This document shows positions 17,067-26,829 of a DNA stretch of 64,000 nt, in pieces (the stretch's first letter is position 1; every line of letters starts with the position of its first letter). A model generated the notes under the pieces. It was not told the origin of the DNA, did no database searches, and was given only the letters and a program-made list of their open reading frames with translations. This DNA is from JASBRS01 sp964496495 (GTDB lineage: Bacteria > Deinococcota > Deinococci > Deinococcales > Trueperaceae), in NCBI GenBank assembly GCA_964496495.1, contig CAZBZU010000012.1, positions 1 to 64,000 on the forward strand, written 5' to 3'. A program made the translations under genes and the position numbers.

Positions 17067-18230
17067 TCAGCCGGACCGGCCGCGGCCGCCCCGCAGCTCC
17101 TCCAGCGAATAGCGTGTCCCTCGCCACTCGACCTCGCCGCTGATCAGGGCCGCCGCCGTCGAGCGCGCCAGCGCCAGCGCGAGCAGCGCGGTCCCGAGCG
17201 GATGCAGCACGAACAGCCACGGCGCCTGCCGCGAGCGTGGCGCGTCGTAGGCGTAGACGAACGCCACCGTCGCCACCGTCAGCAGGTAGAGCCAGCGTGC
17301 CGGGCCGCTGACGACGACGGCGGCCACGAACGGCATGACGTTGGTCAGCAGCAGCAGCGTCACCACGGCCGCCGTGCGCCATACCGAGTAGTCCATGCCG
17401 GCGAAGGCGTTCTTCTCCAGCCCCTTCACGGCCGCGCGCACGTCGGGGTACCACTCCACCGCCACCAGGTCGCCGCCGAACACCGCCTCCTGGGCGAAGC
17501 CGAGCCACTTGAGACGCCGCCCGAGGCTGAGGTCGTCGTCGGGTCGCAGGCGGATGGCCCGGTGGCCGCCGACGGCCTCGTAGGCGCCTCGTCGCACCAG
17601 GCCGAAGGCGCCTATGCCGATGGCGGCGCGACTCGTGGCCTCGGGCGCGCGCCAGGGCCTGGTGTGGACCGCGAACAGCAGCGCGAACGCCGCGACGAAG
17701 CTGCGCAGCAACGGTGTCCGGGCCTGCAGCCTGGGAAGCGCCACCAGGTGGTCGAGCCCACGTCGCCGAGCGTAAGCGAGCGCCCGCGCCAGCGCCCCCG
17801 GCGTGAAGCGCACGTCGGCGTCGGTGAACAGCAACCAGCTCCCGGCTGCAGCGTCCGCCCCGACCTGCAGCGCGTGCGTCTTGCCCAGCCAGCCCGGCGG
17901 CAGCTCGGTCACCCTCACCAGCCGCACGCGCGCGTCGCGGGCCGCCGCAGCGGCCGCGACGGCGGCGGTGCCGTCGTGCGAGCGGTCGTCGACCACCACC
18001 ACTTCCAGCCCGGGCAGCTGCTGCGAGCCGAGCATCGCCAGCGTCGGGCCCAGGGTCGCCGCCTCATCCCGGGCCGCGATCACGACCGACAGCCGCGGCG
18101 CGTCGGCCGCGCCGCCCACGTCCCCCTCCGGCGAGTCCGCCAGGTCGGCCATGCGGCGCACCCCCAGCGCCCAGTCGAGCGTCAACACCCACCACAGCAG
18201 CAGCGTCAGGGAGGCCAGCACGACGAGCAT
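17067..18230 (-). CDS. Family 2 glycosyltransferase, membrane-bound
   Basis: The 387-residue protein has an N-terminal helix, a GT-A domain and C-terminal helices. Motifs are LSVVIAARDEAATL, VVDDRSHDGT, the metal-binding FTDADVRF, the GGHRAIRLRPDDDLSLG acceptor/base region and KGLEKNAFAG. The ending EVEWRGTRYSLEEL matches glycosyltransferases acting on lipid or carotenoid acceptors, but the acceptor cannot be assigned here. Two ATGs are possible (18236 and 18230); 18230 is preferred because a weak TAGCGT lies seven bases upstream. It is divergent from truB. Confidence 0.8.
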   Translation of the reverse strand: MLVVLASLTLLLWWVLTLDWALGVRRMADLADSPEGDVGGAADAPRLSVVIAARDEAATLGPTLAMLGSQQLPGLEVVVVDDRSHDGTAAVAAAAAARDARVRLVRVTELPPGWLGKTHALQVGADAAAGSWLLFTDADVRFTPGALARALAYARRRGLDHLVALPRLQARTPLLRSFVAAFALLFAVHTRPWRAPEATSRAAIGIGAFGLVRRGAYEAVGGHRAIRLRPDDDLSLGRRLKWLGFAQEAVFGGDLVAVEWYPDVRAAVKGLEKNAFAGMDYSVWRTAAVVTLLLLTNVMPFVAAVVVSGPARWLYLLTVATVAFVYAYDAPRSRQAPWLFVLHPLGTALLALALARSTAAALISGEVEWRGTRYSLEELRGGRGRSG

Positions 18231-18295
18231 CGCCATCACGCTATCGCGCCCGCCGCGCCGGCCGGCGCAGCTACGGCACGGGTACAATCGGGCCC

Positions 18296-19246
18296 GTGCC
18301 GATCCTGCCGGTGGACAAGCCGCTGGGGCTCAGCTCGCACGCGGCGGTCGTCGACGCCCGCCGCCGTCTGGGCAGGCGCCGCGTGGGCCATGCGGGCACC
18401 CTGGATCCCCTCGCGACCGGGGTGCTGGTGCTGCTGGTAGGTGGCGCCACCAAGCTCTCGCCCTTCCTCACCAGCAGCGACAAGGGCTACCTGGCGTGGG
18501 TGGCCTTCGGCGCCGGCACCGCCACGCTCGACGCGGAGGGTCCGGTGACGAGCGAGGCGGATGCCTCGTTTCTCGATGCCGCGCTGGTGGCTGCCGCGCT
18601 CCCGCCGTTCCTCGAGCTGCGGGAGCAGCGGCCACCGGCCTTCTCGGCCATCAAGCGGGAGGGGGAGCGGAGCTACCGGCGTGCGCGGCGGGGCGAGGAG
18701 GTGACGCTGCCGGCCCGCCCCGCGGGGTACCTCGAGCTCGAGCTGCTCGCCTTCGCGGCCGACCGCGAGGCGTTGCCGGCCCACGTCGCCCGCGACGAGG
18801 GCGGCGGCTGGCGGCCGGCCGCCAGCGGCTACCGCCCTGACCTCCCGCCGGCGCTGGCGCCGCTGCCCACCGGCCTGGTCCGGGCGCGGGTGCGCGCCGG
18901 CACCTACCTGCGGGCCTTCGCGCGCGATCTGGGCGCCGCGCTCGGCGTGCCGGCACACCTCTCCGGCCTGGTGCGAACCGACGCGGGGCGCATCGGCTTG
19001 GAACGCACCACCCCCCTGAGCGCCCTCGAGCGTGCCGCGGGCGTGGCGCCGGCCGACGCGCTGCCCTACCCCACCATCCGTCTCGAGGCCGACGCCGCGC
19101 GCCGGGTGCGGCTGGGCCAGCGGCCGCCAGGGCGCCTCGAGGGCCGTGTGGCACTGCTCGACCCCGACGGCCGCTTGGTGGCGGTGGCCGAGGCAGCCGG
19201 CGACCGTGTCTCACTGCTGCGGGTGTGGGCAGGCGACGACGACTGA
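18296..19246 (+). CDS. truB: tRNA pseudouridine(55) synthase
   Basis: The 316-residue enzyme isomerises U55 in the T-loop of tRNAs. The N-terminal ILPVDKPLGLSSHAAV and the catalytic motif GHAGTLDPLATGVL, with the nucleophilic Asp, are intact. RPPAFSAIKREGERSYRRARRGE and the GTYLRAFARDLG motif follow. The GTG at 18296 has TACAAT at 18283-18288, exactly seven bases upstream, so the mRNA is predicted leaderless. The C-terminal region after about 240 fits a small PUA-like tail. Confidence 0.95.
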   Translation: MPILPVDKPLGLSSHAAVVDARRRLGRRRVGHAGTLDPLATGVLVLLVGGATKLSPFLTSSDKGYLAWVAFGAGTATLDAEGPVTSEADASFLDAALVAAALPPFLELREQRPPAFSAIKREGERSYRRARRGEEVTLPARPAGYLELELLAFAADREALPAHVARDEGGGWRPAASGYRPDLPPALAPLPTGLVRARVRAGTYLRAFARDLGAALGVPAHLSGLVRTDAGRIGLERTTPLSALERAAGVAPADALPYPTIRLEADAARRVRLGQRPPGRLEGRVALLDPDGRLVAVAEAAGDRVSLLRVWAGDDD

Positions 19247-19366
19247 GACGGCGGCCGACCGGCGCCGGCCGCGGCTCGACGGCGGCGGGACGGCGAGCCC
19301 TGCGGGCGGCCGACGGCGGTTTACATCGCCGGGCCCGACGTCCCGGCGCCGCGGCCAGGGGGGCGC

Positions 19367-19421
19367 TAGACTGGTCGGTGCATCCCCATCGACGGGGGCC
19401 CGCATGCAGCGGGCAGGGAGA
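19367..19421 (+). promoter_or_regulatory. Promoter and structured 5' leader of ald
   Basis: TAGACT at 19367-19372 predicts transcription from about 19379. The leader then holds two adjacent hairpins, CCCC/GGGG (19384-19397, six-base loop) and GCCCGC/GCGGGC (19398-19414, five-base loop), with the SD AGGGAGA immediately after. The second stem ends one base before the SD, so folding could affect ribosome access. Confidence 0.45.
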
Positions 19422-19426
19422 ACAAC

Positions 19427-20557
<1,131 letters not shown>

Positions 20558-20559
20558 GT

Positions 20560-20750
20560 CCGGCGCTCGCCAGGCGCATCGGCGTCCTCGCTGGCCCGTC
20601 ATCTCGGTCTTTCGCTGCCGACGGTATCGGCACTCGTCCAGAGCCTGGTGACACGCGGTCCGGTCGACTGTGCGGTGACGGCGAGCGACCGCCGGCGTGG
20701 CGCTCCTCACCCGGGTCGCGTGCCAGCTCTACCCCCAGGTGGCCCAGTGA
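20560..20750 (+). pseudogene. Decayed MarR-type winged-helix fragment
   Basis: Directly after ald, one frame reads SSLARHLGLSLPTVSALVQSLVTRG then ASDRR, the helix-turn-helix and start of the wing of a MarR-type regulator. At about 20694 the likeness jumps one frame to VALLTRVACQLYPQVAQ and a TGA at 20748-20750, matching the DRRxVALxLT end of the wing. The N-terminal half is absent and no start is visible, so this is a truncated, frameshifted remnant of about 60 codons. Confidence 0.5.
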
Positions 20751-20762
20751 CGTCCGAGCGCG

Positions 20763-21359
20763 TCAGCGCAGCCGTGCCAGCGCCCGGCGGATGAGCGCCT
20801 CGGCCCCGTCCTCGGGGTGGTCGGCCACCAGCTCGGCGACGGCCGCCTTCACCTGCGACTCGCGGTAGCCGAGCGCCACCAGCGCCTCGGCCGCGTCCTC
20901 GGCCGGCCCGGTGAGCAGCTTCCGCGGCGCCCGCTCCGCGCCGGGGCCCGCCAGCAGCTCCTCGGGAAGGCGGTTCTTGAGCTCCAGGACGATGCGCTCG
21001 GCGGTGCGCCTGCCTACGCCTGGGGCACTGGTCAGCAGATCGGGGTCCTGCTCCAACACCGCCGTGGCGATGAGCGCGGGCGGCAACGCCGAGAGGATGG
21101 CGAGCGCCAGCTTCGGGCCCACCCCCCCGACCTCCAGCAGCCGCCGGAACAGCAGCAACAGGTCGCGGTGGTGAAAGCCGTAGAGCACCGGCGTCTCCTC
21201 GCGAACGGTCAGCTGGGTGTGCAGCACGGCGGTCTCGCCCACCTGACAGTGCGCCAGGGTGGAGGCGGGCGCCCAGGCCTCGACGCCCAGGCCACCGGCC
21301 TGGATCACCACGCTCGCCTCGCGCACCTCGCGCACCACCCCCTCCAGGAACGCGATCAC
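20763..21359 (-). CDS. ruvA: Holliday junction branch migration protein RuvA
   Basis: The 198-residue subunit binds four-way junctions and loads RuvB. The N-terminal OB domain starts MIAFLEGVVREV and includes LYGFHHRDLLLLFRRLLEV. Two helix-hairpin-helix motifs follow (VGGVGPKLALAIL and APGVGRRTAERIVLELKNRL), then domain III (AAEALVALGYRESQVKAAVAEL). Its GTG start overlaps the TGA of the upstream FMN-dehydrogenase-like gene in GTGA, indicating translational coupling. ruvB and ruvC are not nearby. Confidence 0.95.
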   Translation of the reverse strand: MIAFLEGVVREVREASVVIQAGGLGVEAWAPASTLAHCQVGETAVLHTQLTVREETPVLYGFHHRDLLLLFRRLLEVGGVGPKLALAILSALPPALIATAVLEQDPDLLTSAPGVGRRTAERIVLELKNRLPEELLAGPGAERAPRKLLTGPAEDAAEALVALGYRESQVKAAVAELVADHPEDGAEALIRRALARLR

Positions 21360-22135
21360 GGTTCCCCGAAGAGCGGCGCGAAGACGATGTCGTAGCTCAC
21401 GTCCGCCAGGCAGGAGCAGCCGGTCATACGCATGGCGTAGTGCAGCTCCGCCTCCAGGCTGGCCAGCGCCCGGTCGCTCTCAACGACCAGTGCCTCGGCG
21501 CCGACCGCCAGGTAGCGAAGCACATCGACCCCGTCGCGCACCGGGCCGCCCGAGACGATGAGCAACATGCCTGCCACCGCATCGATCACCTCGGGCAGGA
21601 CATCGATGACGGCGGGGCCGCCGAGGCGCGCGCCCGCCGTCGCCTGCAGCACCACGGCTTCCAGGCCCGCCTCGGCCACCACCTCGGCGTCCGAGGGGCC
21701 GCCCACGCCGAAGACCCACAGCGAGCAGTTTGCCGCCGCCCGCAGCTCCGCCAGATCCTCCCGGGTGCGGGGGCGCCAGGCGCCCCGTCCGAAGGGCGGA
21801 CTGTCCGCCAGCGGCGCCATGTCGAGCCCGATCGCGGCCACTCCGAGCTCGCTCAGCTGGCGCACCCGCGGCATCAGCTCCCCCATCTTGGCGGGCCTGA
21901 GCACCGCCAGCGCATCCGCGGGCAGGTGGTGCGCCGGATCGGCGAGGACCGCCTCGGCATCGACCACGGCAGGGACGCCCGCCCCGGGGGTGGCGTCCGG
22001 GCGGCGCCTGGGAAGCATCGGGGATGACAGCGACCGGCCCAGCAGGGTCGTGCCGGTGTCCACCTCGTGCACCTCGTGGAGCAACCTCGGGATCAGCTGA
22101 TAGCCGTCCAGGGCGGCTTCCTCGCTGCGGTTCAT
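21356..22135 (-). CDS. Shortened FMN-dependent alpha-hydroxy-acid dehydrogenase-like protein
   Basis: The 259-residue protein aligns by eye with both ends of the FMN-dh family (normally about 350-390): GYQLIPRLLHEVHEVDTGTTLLGRSLSSPML at the start, and LLIVSGGPVRDGVDVLRYLAVGAEALVVES plus ELHYAMRMTGCSCLADV at the end. The catalytic HGGR and the RRGxDV flavin motif are changed (GARLGGPA; VRDGVDV), and about 90 residues are missing. It may have lost activity or changed function. The ATG at 22135 has TATCAT seven bases upstream (leaderless). A type 2 IPP isomerase is a less likely identity. Confidence 0.6.
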   Translation of the reverse strand: MNRSEEAALDGYQLIPRLLHEVHEVDTGTTLLGRSLSSPMLPRRRPDATPGAGVPAVVDAEAVLADPAHHLPADALAVLRPAKMGELMPRVRQLSELGVAAIGLDMAPLADSPPFGRGAWRPRTREDLAELRAAANCSLWVFGVGGPSDAEVVAEAGLEAVVLQATAGARLGGPAVIDVLPEVIDAVAGMLLIVSGGPVRDGVDVLRYLAVGAEALVVESDRALASLEAELHYAMRMTGCSCLADVSYDIVFAPLFGEP

Positions 22136-22253
22136 CCGGCCCATGATAGCAGGCGGTCGCCCGCGGGCCGCCCCGGCGCAGGCCACCCGGGGCCGGCCGG
22201 CCCACCCTGCAGAACGGCACTCCAGCACGGCGCCCGAGCGCGTCACGCGTCCC

Positions 22254-22282
22254 TTGACATGCCCATGCCGCATGCTTAGACT
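22254..22282 (+). promoter_or_regulatory. Consensus promoter of the ABC exporter operon
   Basis: TTGACA at 22254-22259, a 17-base spacer and TAGACT at 22277-22282 form one of the best sigma-70-type promoters in the window. Transcription should start near 22289, giving a leader of about 58 bases with SD GGAAGGA at 22335-22341. Confidence 0.75.
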
Positions 22283-22346
22283 CCCTCGACGGTGCCGCCC
22301 GGTCCGAACGAGGCCGCGGCGGCGCGGTCACCCCGGAAGGACCCAT

Positions 22347-23117
22347 GTGATCTCGACCAGCGGCATCAGCAAGGCGTTCGACGGAGTCCAGGCCGTGGAC
22401 GACCTCAGCTTCGACGTCGACGCTGGCGAGGTGTTCGGGCTGCTGGGGCCGAACGGGGCTGGCAAGACCACCACCCTGCGGATCCTGGCCACGCTGCTCG
22501 CCCCCGATGCCGGCAGCGCCCGCGTCGCGGGCTTCGACGTCGCCACCCAGGGCGAGAGCGTCCGGCGCGTCATCGGCGTGGTGAACGGCGGCATGGGCCT
22601 CTACGACCGCCTCACCGGCCGCGAGACGCTGCACTACTTCGGCCGCCTCTACGGCATGCGCCCCGCCGCCATCGATGCCCGCATCGAGGCGCTCGATGAG
22701 CTCCTGGAGCTCGGAGACATCCTGTCGCGCCGTGCCGGCGGCTTCTCGAGCGGCATGAAGCAGAAGGTCGTCATCGCTCGGGCCGTGCTGCACGATCCGC
22801 CGGTGATCTTCTTCGACGAGGCGACCAGCGGCCTGGACGTGGTGGCCCGGCGAGCGGTCCTCGACTTCGTGCGCCGCTACCCCGGCGACGGCCGTGCCGT
22901 CATCTACTCCACCCACGTCATGAGCGAGGTGGAGGAGCTCTGCGACCGCGCCTGCATCATCTATCGCGGCCGCAAGATCGCCGAGGACAGCATCGGCGGG
23001 CTGGTTCGGGAGACCGGGGCGACGACCCTGGAGGACGCCTTCTTCCGGCTGGTGGAGGGTAGCGGCCTGCGCACCGGAGCGGACGCCGCACCGCGCGCGA
23101 CGGAGCCGACGTCATGA
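22347..23117 (+). CDS. ABC transporter ATP-binding protein (NatA-type)
   Basis: The 256-residue ATPase has Walker A GPNGAGKTTTL, a Q-loop region before GGMGLYDRLTGRETLHYFGRLYG, signature SSGMKQKV, Walker B VIFFDEATSGLD and the switch His in IYSTHVMSEVEEL. It resembles NatA-like ATPases of exporters with a large ABC-2 permease. The GTG at 22347 sits five bases after GGAAGGA. The stop overlaps the permease start (ATGA), so the two are translated together. Confidence 0.92.
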   Translation: MISTSGISKAFDGVQAVDDLSFDVDAGEVFGLLGPNGAGKTTTLRILATLLAPDAGSARVAGFDVATQGESVRRVIGVVNGGMGLYDRLTGRETLHYFGRLYGMRPAAIDARIEALDELLELGDILSRRAGGFSSGMKQKVVIARAVLHDPPVIFFDEATSGLDVVARRAVLDFVRRYPGDGRAVIYSTHVMSEVEELCDRACIIYRGRKIAEDSIGGLVRETGATTLEDAFFRLVEGSGLRTGADAAPRATEPTS

Positions 23118-24340
23118 GGCCGGGCATGATCGGCCGGGTCGCCGCGAAGGAGATCCTCTCTACGCTCCGGGATCAACGGGCCATCATCTCGAACTTGCTG
23201 GTCCCCCTGATCGTGCTGCCGGTGGTGATGCTGGGCCTGCCGCTGCTGCTCGGCGGGCTCTTCCAGCGCGAGCAGAGCACGGTCACCAGCGTCGGCGTCC
23301 AGGGGCGGGCCAACCTTCCGCCCGAGCTGGCGACGCTGCTGACCAAGCAGAATGTCACCCTGACGCCCGTGAGCGACCCGGAGTCGGCCGTGCGCGACGG
23401 CAGCGTGCCCGTGGCGGTGCGCGTGCCCGCCGGCTTCGCCGCCAGTGTGGCGGCCGGCGGCGGCGCGGACCTGACGATCTACAGCAAGCAGGGCAACATG
23501 AAGAGCGAGCTCAACGCCACCAAGGTGCAGCAAGCCGTCCAGGCGTATAGCCAGCAGCTGGTCGCCGCCAGGCTGAAGGCGGCCGGCCTCGACCCCGCCA
23601 TCCTCCGGCCGGTCACGGTCACCAGCGTGGACGCCAGCTCGGCGGCCGAGAAACGCAGCGGCCAGCTCTCCTGGCTCATCCCGTTCTTCATCGCCATCTG
23701 GACGCTCACCGGCGGCCAGATGACCGCCATCGACGCGACGGCCGGCGAGAAGGAGCGCGGCACGCTGGAGGCGCTGCTGGTGACGCCCGTGCGCCGCACC
23801 GAGGTGGTGATCGGCAAGTTCCTGGCGACCGTCACCTTCGGCCTCAGCGCAGCGGTGATGGCGATCGCCGGCTATGTGGTCGGGGGCGCCGTGGTGCGGT
23901 CGGTCTTCCAACCCCACCTCGGCGGGCAAGCGGCCGACATCGTGCAGGTGATGGGCGGAGCGCTCGACATCTCGCCGCCGTCGGTGCTCCTGCTGCTGAT
24001 GAGCGCGCTGCTGCTCGCCGGCACCATCGCCGCGCTGCTGCTGGGCATCACCATGTTCGCGCGCTCGTTCAAGGAGGCACAGAGCTACGTGGCCCCGCTC
24101 TCCATGCTGCTGATCCTGCCGGCGGTCGGGCTGCAGTTCAAGGACCTGCTCGGGTTCGGCAGCGGCATCTACATGGTCCCGGTGTTCAACGCCCTGGTGC
24201 TGATGGACGACATCGTCAAGGGCACGGTGCAGCTCGGCGCGGTCCTCACGACCTGGCTGACGCTCGTGGTGGTGATCGCCCTGCTGCTGGTGTTCGCCTA
24301 CCGGAACTTCCAGCGCGAGGGCGTCATCTTCCGGACCTGA
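23114..24340 (+). CDS. ABC-2 type permease (NatB-like)
   Basis: The 408-residue membrane protein has one N-terminal helix (ISNLLVPLIVLPVVMLGLPLLL), an extracytoplasmic domain of about 140 residues, and five or six C-terminal helices including the conserved GEKERGTLEALLVTPVRRTEVVIGKF coupling region. This layout matches NatB and related sodium or drug exporters. With the preceding ATPase it forms a complete exporter. The exported substrate is not evident. Confidence 0.88.
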   Translation: MRPGMIGRVAAKEILSTLRDQRAIISNLLVPLIVLPVVMLGLPLLLGGLFQREQSTVTSVGVQGRANLPPELATLLTKQNVTLTPVSDPESAVRDGSVPVAVRVPAGFAASVAAGGGADLTIYSKQGNMKSELNATKVQQAVQAYSQQLVAARLKAAGLDPAILRPVTVTSVDASSAAEKRSGQLSWLIPFFIAIWTLTGGQMTAIDATAGEKERGTLEALLVTPVRRTEVVIGKFLATVTFGLSAAVMAIAGYVVGGAVVRSVFQPHLGGQAADIVQVMGGALDISPPSVLLLLMSALLLAGTIAALLLGITMFARSFKEAQSYVAPLSMLLILPAVGLQFKDLLGFGSGIYMVPVFNALVLMDDIVKGTVQLGAVLTTWLTLVVVIALLLVFAYRNFQREGVIFRT

Positions 24341-24395
24341 GCCTGGCGCCGGCCCCGGCGCGTCGGCGGTGCCGGCGAGCCGCGGCGCGCCCCGG

Positions 24396-25940
24396 TCATC
24401 TCCCCGGCAGGGTCGACTGCCGGTAGGGGGTGTCCACCGCCGGGCCGGCAGGCAGGCGCCCGTACACGCGCGCCATATCCTGCAGCGCGGGCGCCAGCCA
24501 GTCCGGCAGATCCTCCCATGCGAAGCGCCACGCCCAGTTTCCGGACGCGCGGCCGGGGGTGTTCATGCGCGCCTCGCTGCCGAGACCGAGCACGTCCTGC
24601 AGCGGTGCGATGGCCAGGTCGGCGACCGATGCCTGCGCCAGCCGCACGAACTCCCAGGGCAGGTTGGCGTCGTCGCGCGCCAGGTAGCGGCGCACGACGT
24701 CGCGCTCGGCGTCCGGTGCCTGCGCGTACCAGCCGGCCGTGGTGTCGTTGTCGTGCGTGCCGGTGTAGGCCACGCAGTTGCGGGGGTAGTTGTGCGGCAG
24801 GTAGGGGTCCGAGGCGTCGCCGGCGAAGGCGAACTGCAGCACCTTCATGCCGGGCAAGCCGTTGGCGTCGCGCAGCGCCTCGACCTCGGGCGTGATGACG
24901 CCCAGGTCCTCGGCGATGACGGGCAGCTCGCCGAGCGCGCCGGACAGCGCATCGAAGAGCGGCTGCCCGGGTCCCCTCACCCAGCGACCCTCCACCGCCG
25001 TGGGCTCGCTGGCCGGGATCTCCCAGTACGCCTCGAAGCCACGGAAGTGGTCGACGCGGACGATGTCGAAGAAGTCCAGCGTGGACTGGAAGCGCTGGAT
25101 CCACCAGTCGAAGCCGCGCTCGGCCAGGCGCTCCCAGCGGTATAGCGGGTTGCCCCAACGCTGGCCGGTCACGCTGAAGTAATCGGGTGGCACGCCGGCG
25201 ACCACCGTCGGTCGCCCGGACGCGTCGAAGTGGAACAGCTCAGGGTGCGCCCAGGCATCGGCGGAGTCCAGCGACACGAAGATGGGGATGTCGCCGACGA
25301 TCCTCACTCCCTGCTCGCCGGCGTAGGCGCGCAGCGCCCCCCACTGCTGGTAGAACCAGTGCTGCCACAAAGCGTGCCGCACGATGGTCGGCGCCAGCTC
25401 CTTGCGAGCCCGCTCCAACGCCTCCGGCTGGCGGAGGCGCGCGCCTTCCTCCCAGTCGGTCCAGGCCGCCCCGTCGTGCGCCTCCTTGAGCGCCATGAAC
25501 AGGGTCAGGTCGTCCAGCCAGGCGCGCTCGCGCGCGCGGAAGGCGTCGAAGGCCTCGCGCTCGCCCGCGCCCGCGGACCGGTCGAAGCGCTCCGCGGCAC
25601 GGGTGAGGCGCTCCAGCTTCGCAGGGATGACCGCGCCGTAGTCCACCCGGCCGGGGTCGCGGTCGCCGGGACCCTCCAGCTCACCAGGCTCGAGCCACCC
25701 CTCGTCGGCCAGGTCCTGCAGGCTCAGCAGGTAGGGGTTCCCGGCGAAGGCGCTGAACGACTGGTAGGGGCTGTCCCCGTAGCCCGTCGGCCCCAGCGGC
25801 ATGACCTGCCAGGCGCGCTGCCCGGCGGACGCCAGGAGGTCGACCCAGGCGAAGGCGTGGCGGCCGAGCTCGCCGATGCCGCCGTCGCCGGGGAGGGAGG
25901 TGGGGTGCAGCAGGATGCCTGCGCTGCGGGAGAAGGGCAT
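24396..25940 (-). CDS. malQ: 4-alpha-glucanotransferase (GH77 amylomaltase)
   Basis: The 514-residue enzyme transfers glucan segments between alpha-1,4-glucans. GH77 marks are ILLHPTSLPGDGGIGELG, GDIPIFVSLDSADAW, the nucleophile region RVDHFRGFEAYW, the acid/base region EDLGVITPEVEALR, and YTGTHDNDTTAGWY. Length is normal. The ATG at 25940 has GGAGG six bases upstream. It lies 30 bases after the protein-kinase gene on the same strand, so the two are probably one unit; no other glycogen genes are in the window. Confidence 0.95.
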   Translation of the reverse strand: MPFSRSAGILLHPTSLPGDGGIGELGRHAFAWVDLLASAGQRAWQVMPLGPTGYGDSPYQSFSAFAGNPYLLSLQDLADEGWLEPGELEGPGDRDPGRVDYGAVIPAKLERLTRAAERFDRSAGAGEREAFDAFRARERAWLDDLTLFMALKEAHDGAAWTDWEEGARLRQPEALERARKELAPTIVRHALWQHWFYQQWGALRAYAGEQGVRIVGDIPIFVSLDSADAWAHPELFHFDASGRPTVVAGVPPDYFSVTGQRWGNPLYRWERLAERGFDWWIQRFQSTLDFFDIVRVDHFRGFEAYWEIPASEPTAVEGRWVRGPGQPLFDALSGALGELPVIAEDLGVITPEVEALRDANGLPGMKVLQFAFAGDASDPYLPHNYPRNCVAYTGTHDNDTTAGWYAQAPDAERDVVRRYLARDDANLPWEFVRLAQASVADLAIAPLQDVLGLGSEARMNTPGRASGNWAWRFAWEDLPDWLAPALQDMARVYGRLPAGPAVDTPYRQSTLPGR

Positions 25941-25970
25941 TCGCGACCTCCAGGGGAAGGTGAGGAGCGC

Positions 25971-26768
25971 TCAGGGGGCAGGGTCGGCGCCGTCGACGAG
26001 GCTCGCGAGCGCCTCCAGCGCCTCCCCGGCGGTGGCGTAGCGGGCCGCGGGATCCTTCGCCAGCAGCCGCGCCAGCAGCGGGTCGAAGGGCGCCAGCGCG
26101 GGGTCGAGCTGTGACACCGCCGGCGGGCGCTCGCGGGTGTGCGCCGCCATCACCTCGCCGACGCTGCCGGTGAACGGCAGCTCACCGGTCAGCCCCCAGA
26201 ACAGCATGACCCCCACCGCGTACAGGTCGCTCGCGGGCGTCACGGCCCCGCCGCGCGCCTGCTCCGGGCTGAGGTAGGCGATGGTGCCCGCCAGGGTGGC
26301 GCGCGGCACCGGCTCGTTCACCCGCACCGCCAGGTCGAAGTCCAGCAGTCGGCCATGCCCGTTCCTGTCCACCAGGATGTTCTCGGGCTTCACGTCGCGG
26401 TGGATCACCCCGCCCTGGTGCAGGCAGCGGATGCCGTCGAGCACGCCGAGCATCGTGCGGAGGAAGGGCGTGCGGCCGGGGGCGTCCGCCAGCCACCGGC
26501 CGAGCCGTACGCCCGGCGCCAGCGGCATCAGCACGCCGGGGTAGCCGTCGACCTCGACGGCGGCGTCCACCGGGTTGAGGTGTGGGTGATCGAGCTCGCC
26601 ACCGATCGCCAGCTCGCGCTCGGCGCGCGGCCTGTGGCTGGGCGGGAACAGCTTGGCGGCCTTCACGCGCTGACCATCGCTCACCAGGTAGACGCGCGCC
26701 ACCGCTCCCTTGCCGATCTCCCGTAGGATCTGGAGACCCTCTCCGAACCGCGTCCCGATCACGTTCAC
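25971..26768 (-). CDS. Small serine/threonine protein kinase
   Basis: The 265-residue cytoplasmic kinase has only a catalytic domain: G-loop GKGAVARVY, the Lys in KAAKLF, catalytic HRDVKPEN, an activation segment beginning DFD instead of DFG, and SPEQA in place of APE. There is no membrane helix or PASTA domain, unlike PknB. The GTG at 26768 is chosen because TATCCT on the minus strand lies eight bases before it; an upstream ATG would fall before that promoter. Its partner in the operon is malQ, so control of glucan metabolism is possible but inferred. Confidence 0.85.
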   Translation of the reverse strand: MNVIGTRFGEGLQILREIGKGAVARVYLVSDGQRVKAAKLFPPSHRPRAERELAIGGELDHPHLNPVDAAVEVDGYPGVLMPLAPGVRLGRWLADAPGRTPFLRTMLGVLDGIRCLHQGGVIHRDVKPENILVDRNGHGRLLDFDLAVRVNEPVPRATLAGTIAYLSPEQARGGAVTPASDLYAVGVMLFWGLTGELPFTGSVGEVMAAHTRERPPAVSQLDPALAPFDPLLARLLAKDPAARYATAGEALEALASLVDGADPAP

Positions 26769-26829
26769 GTCCGTCCAGGATAGCGCGTAGGCCACCGCCC
26801 TCGCTGCGATGCTTCCGACTCGACGTCGC

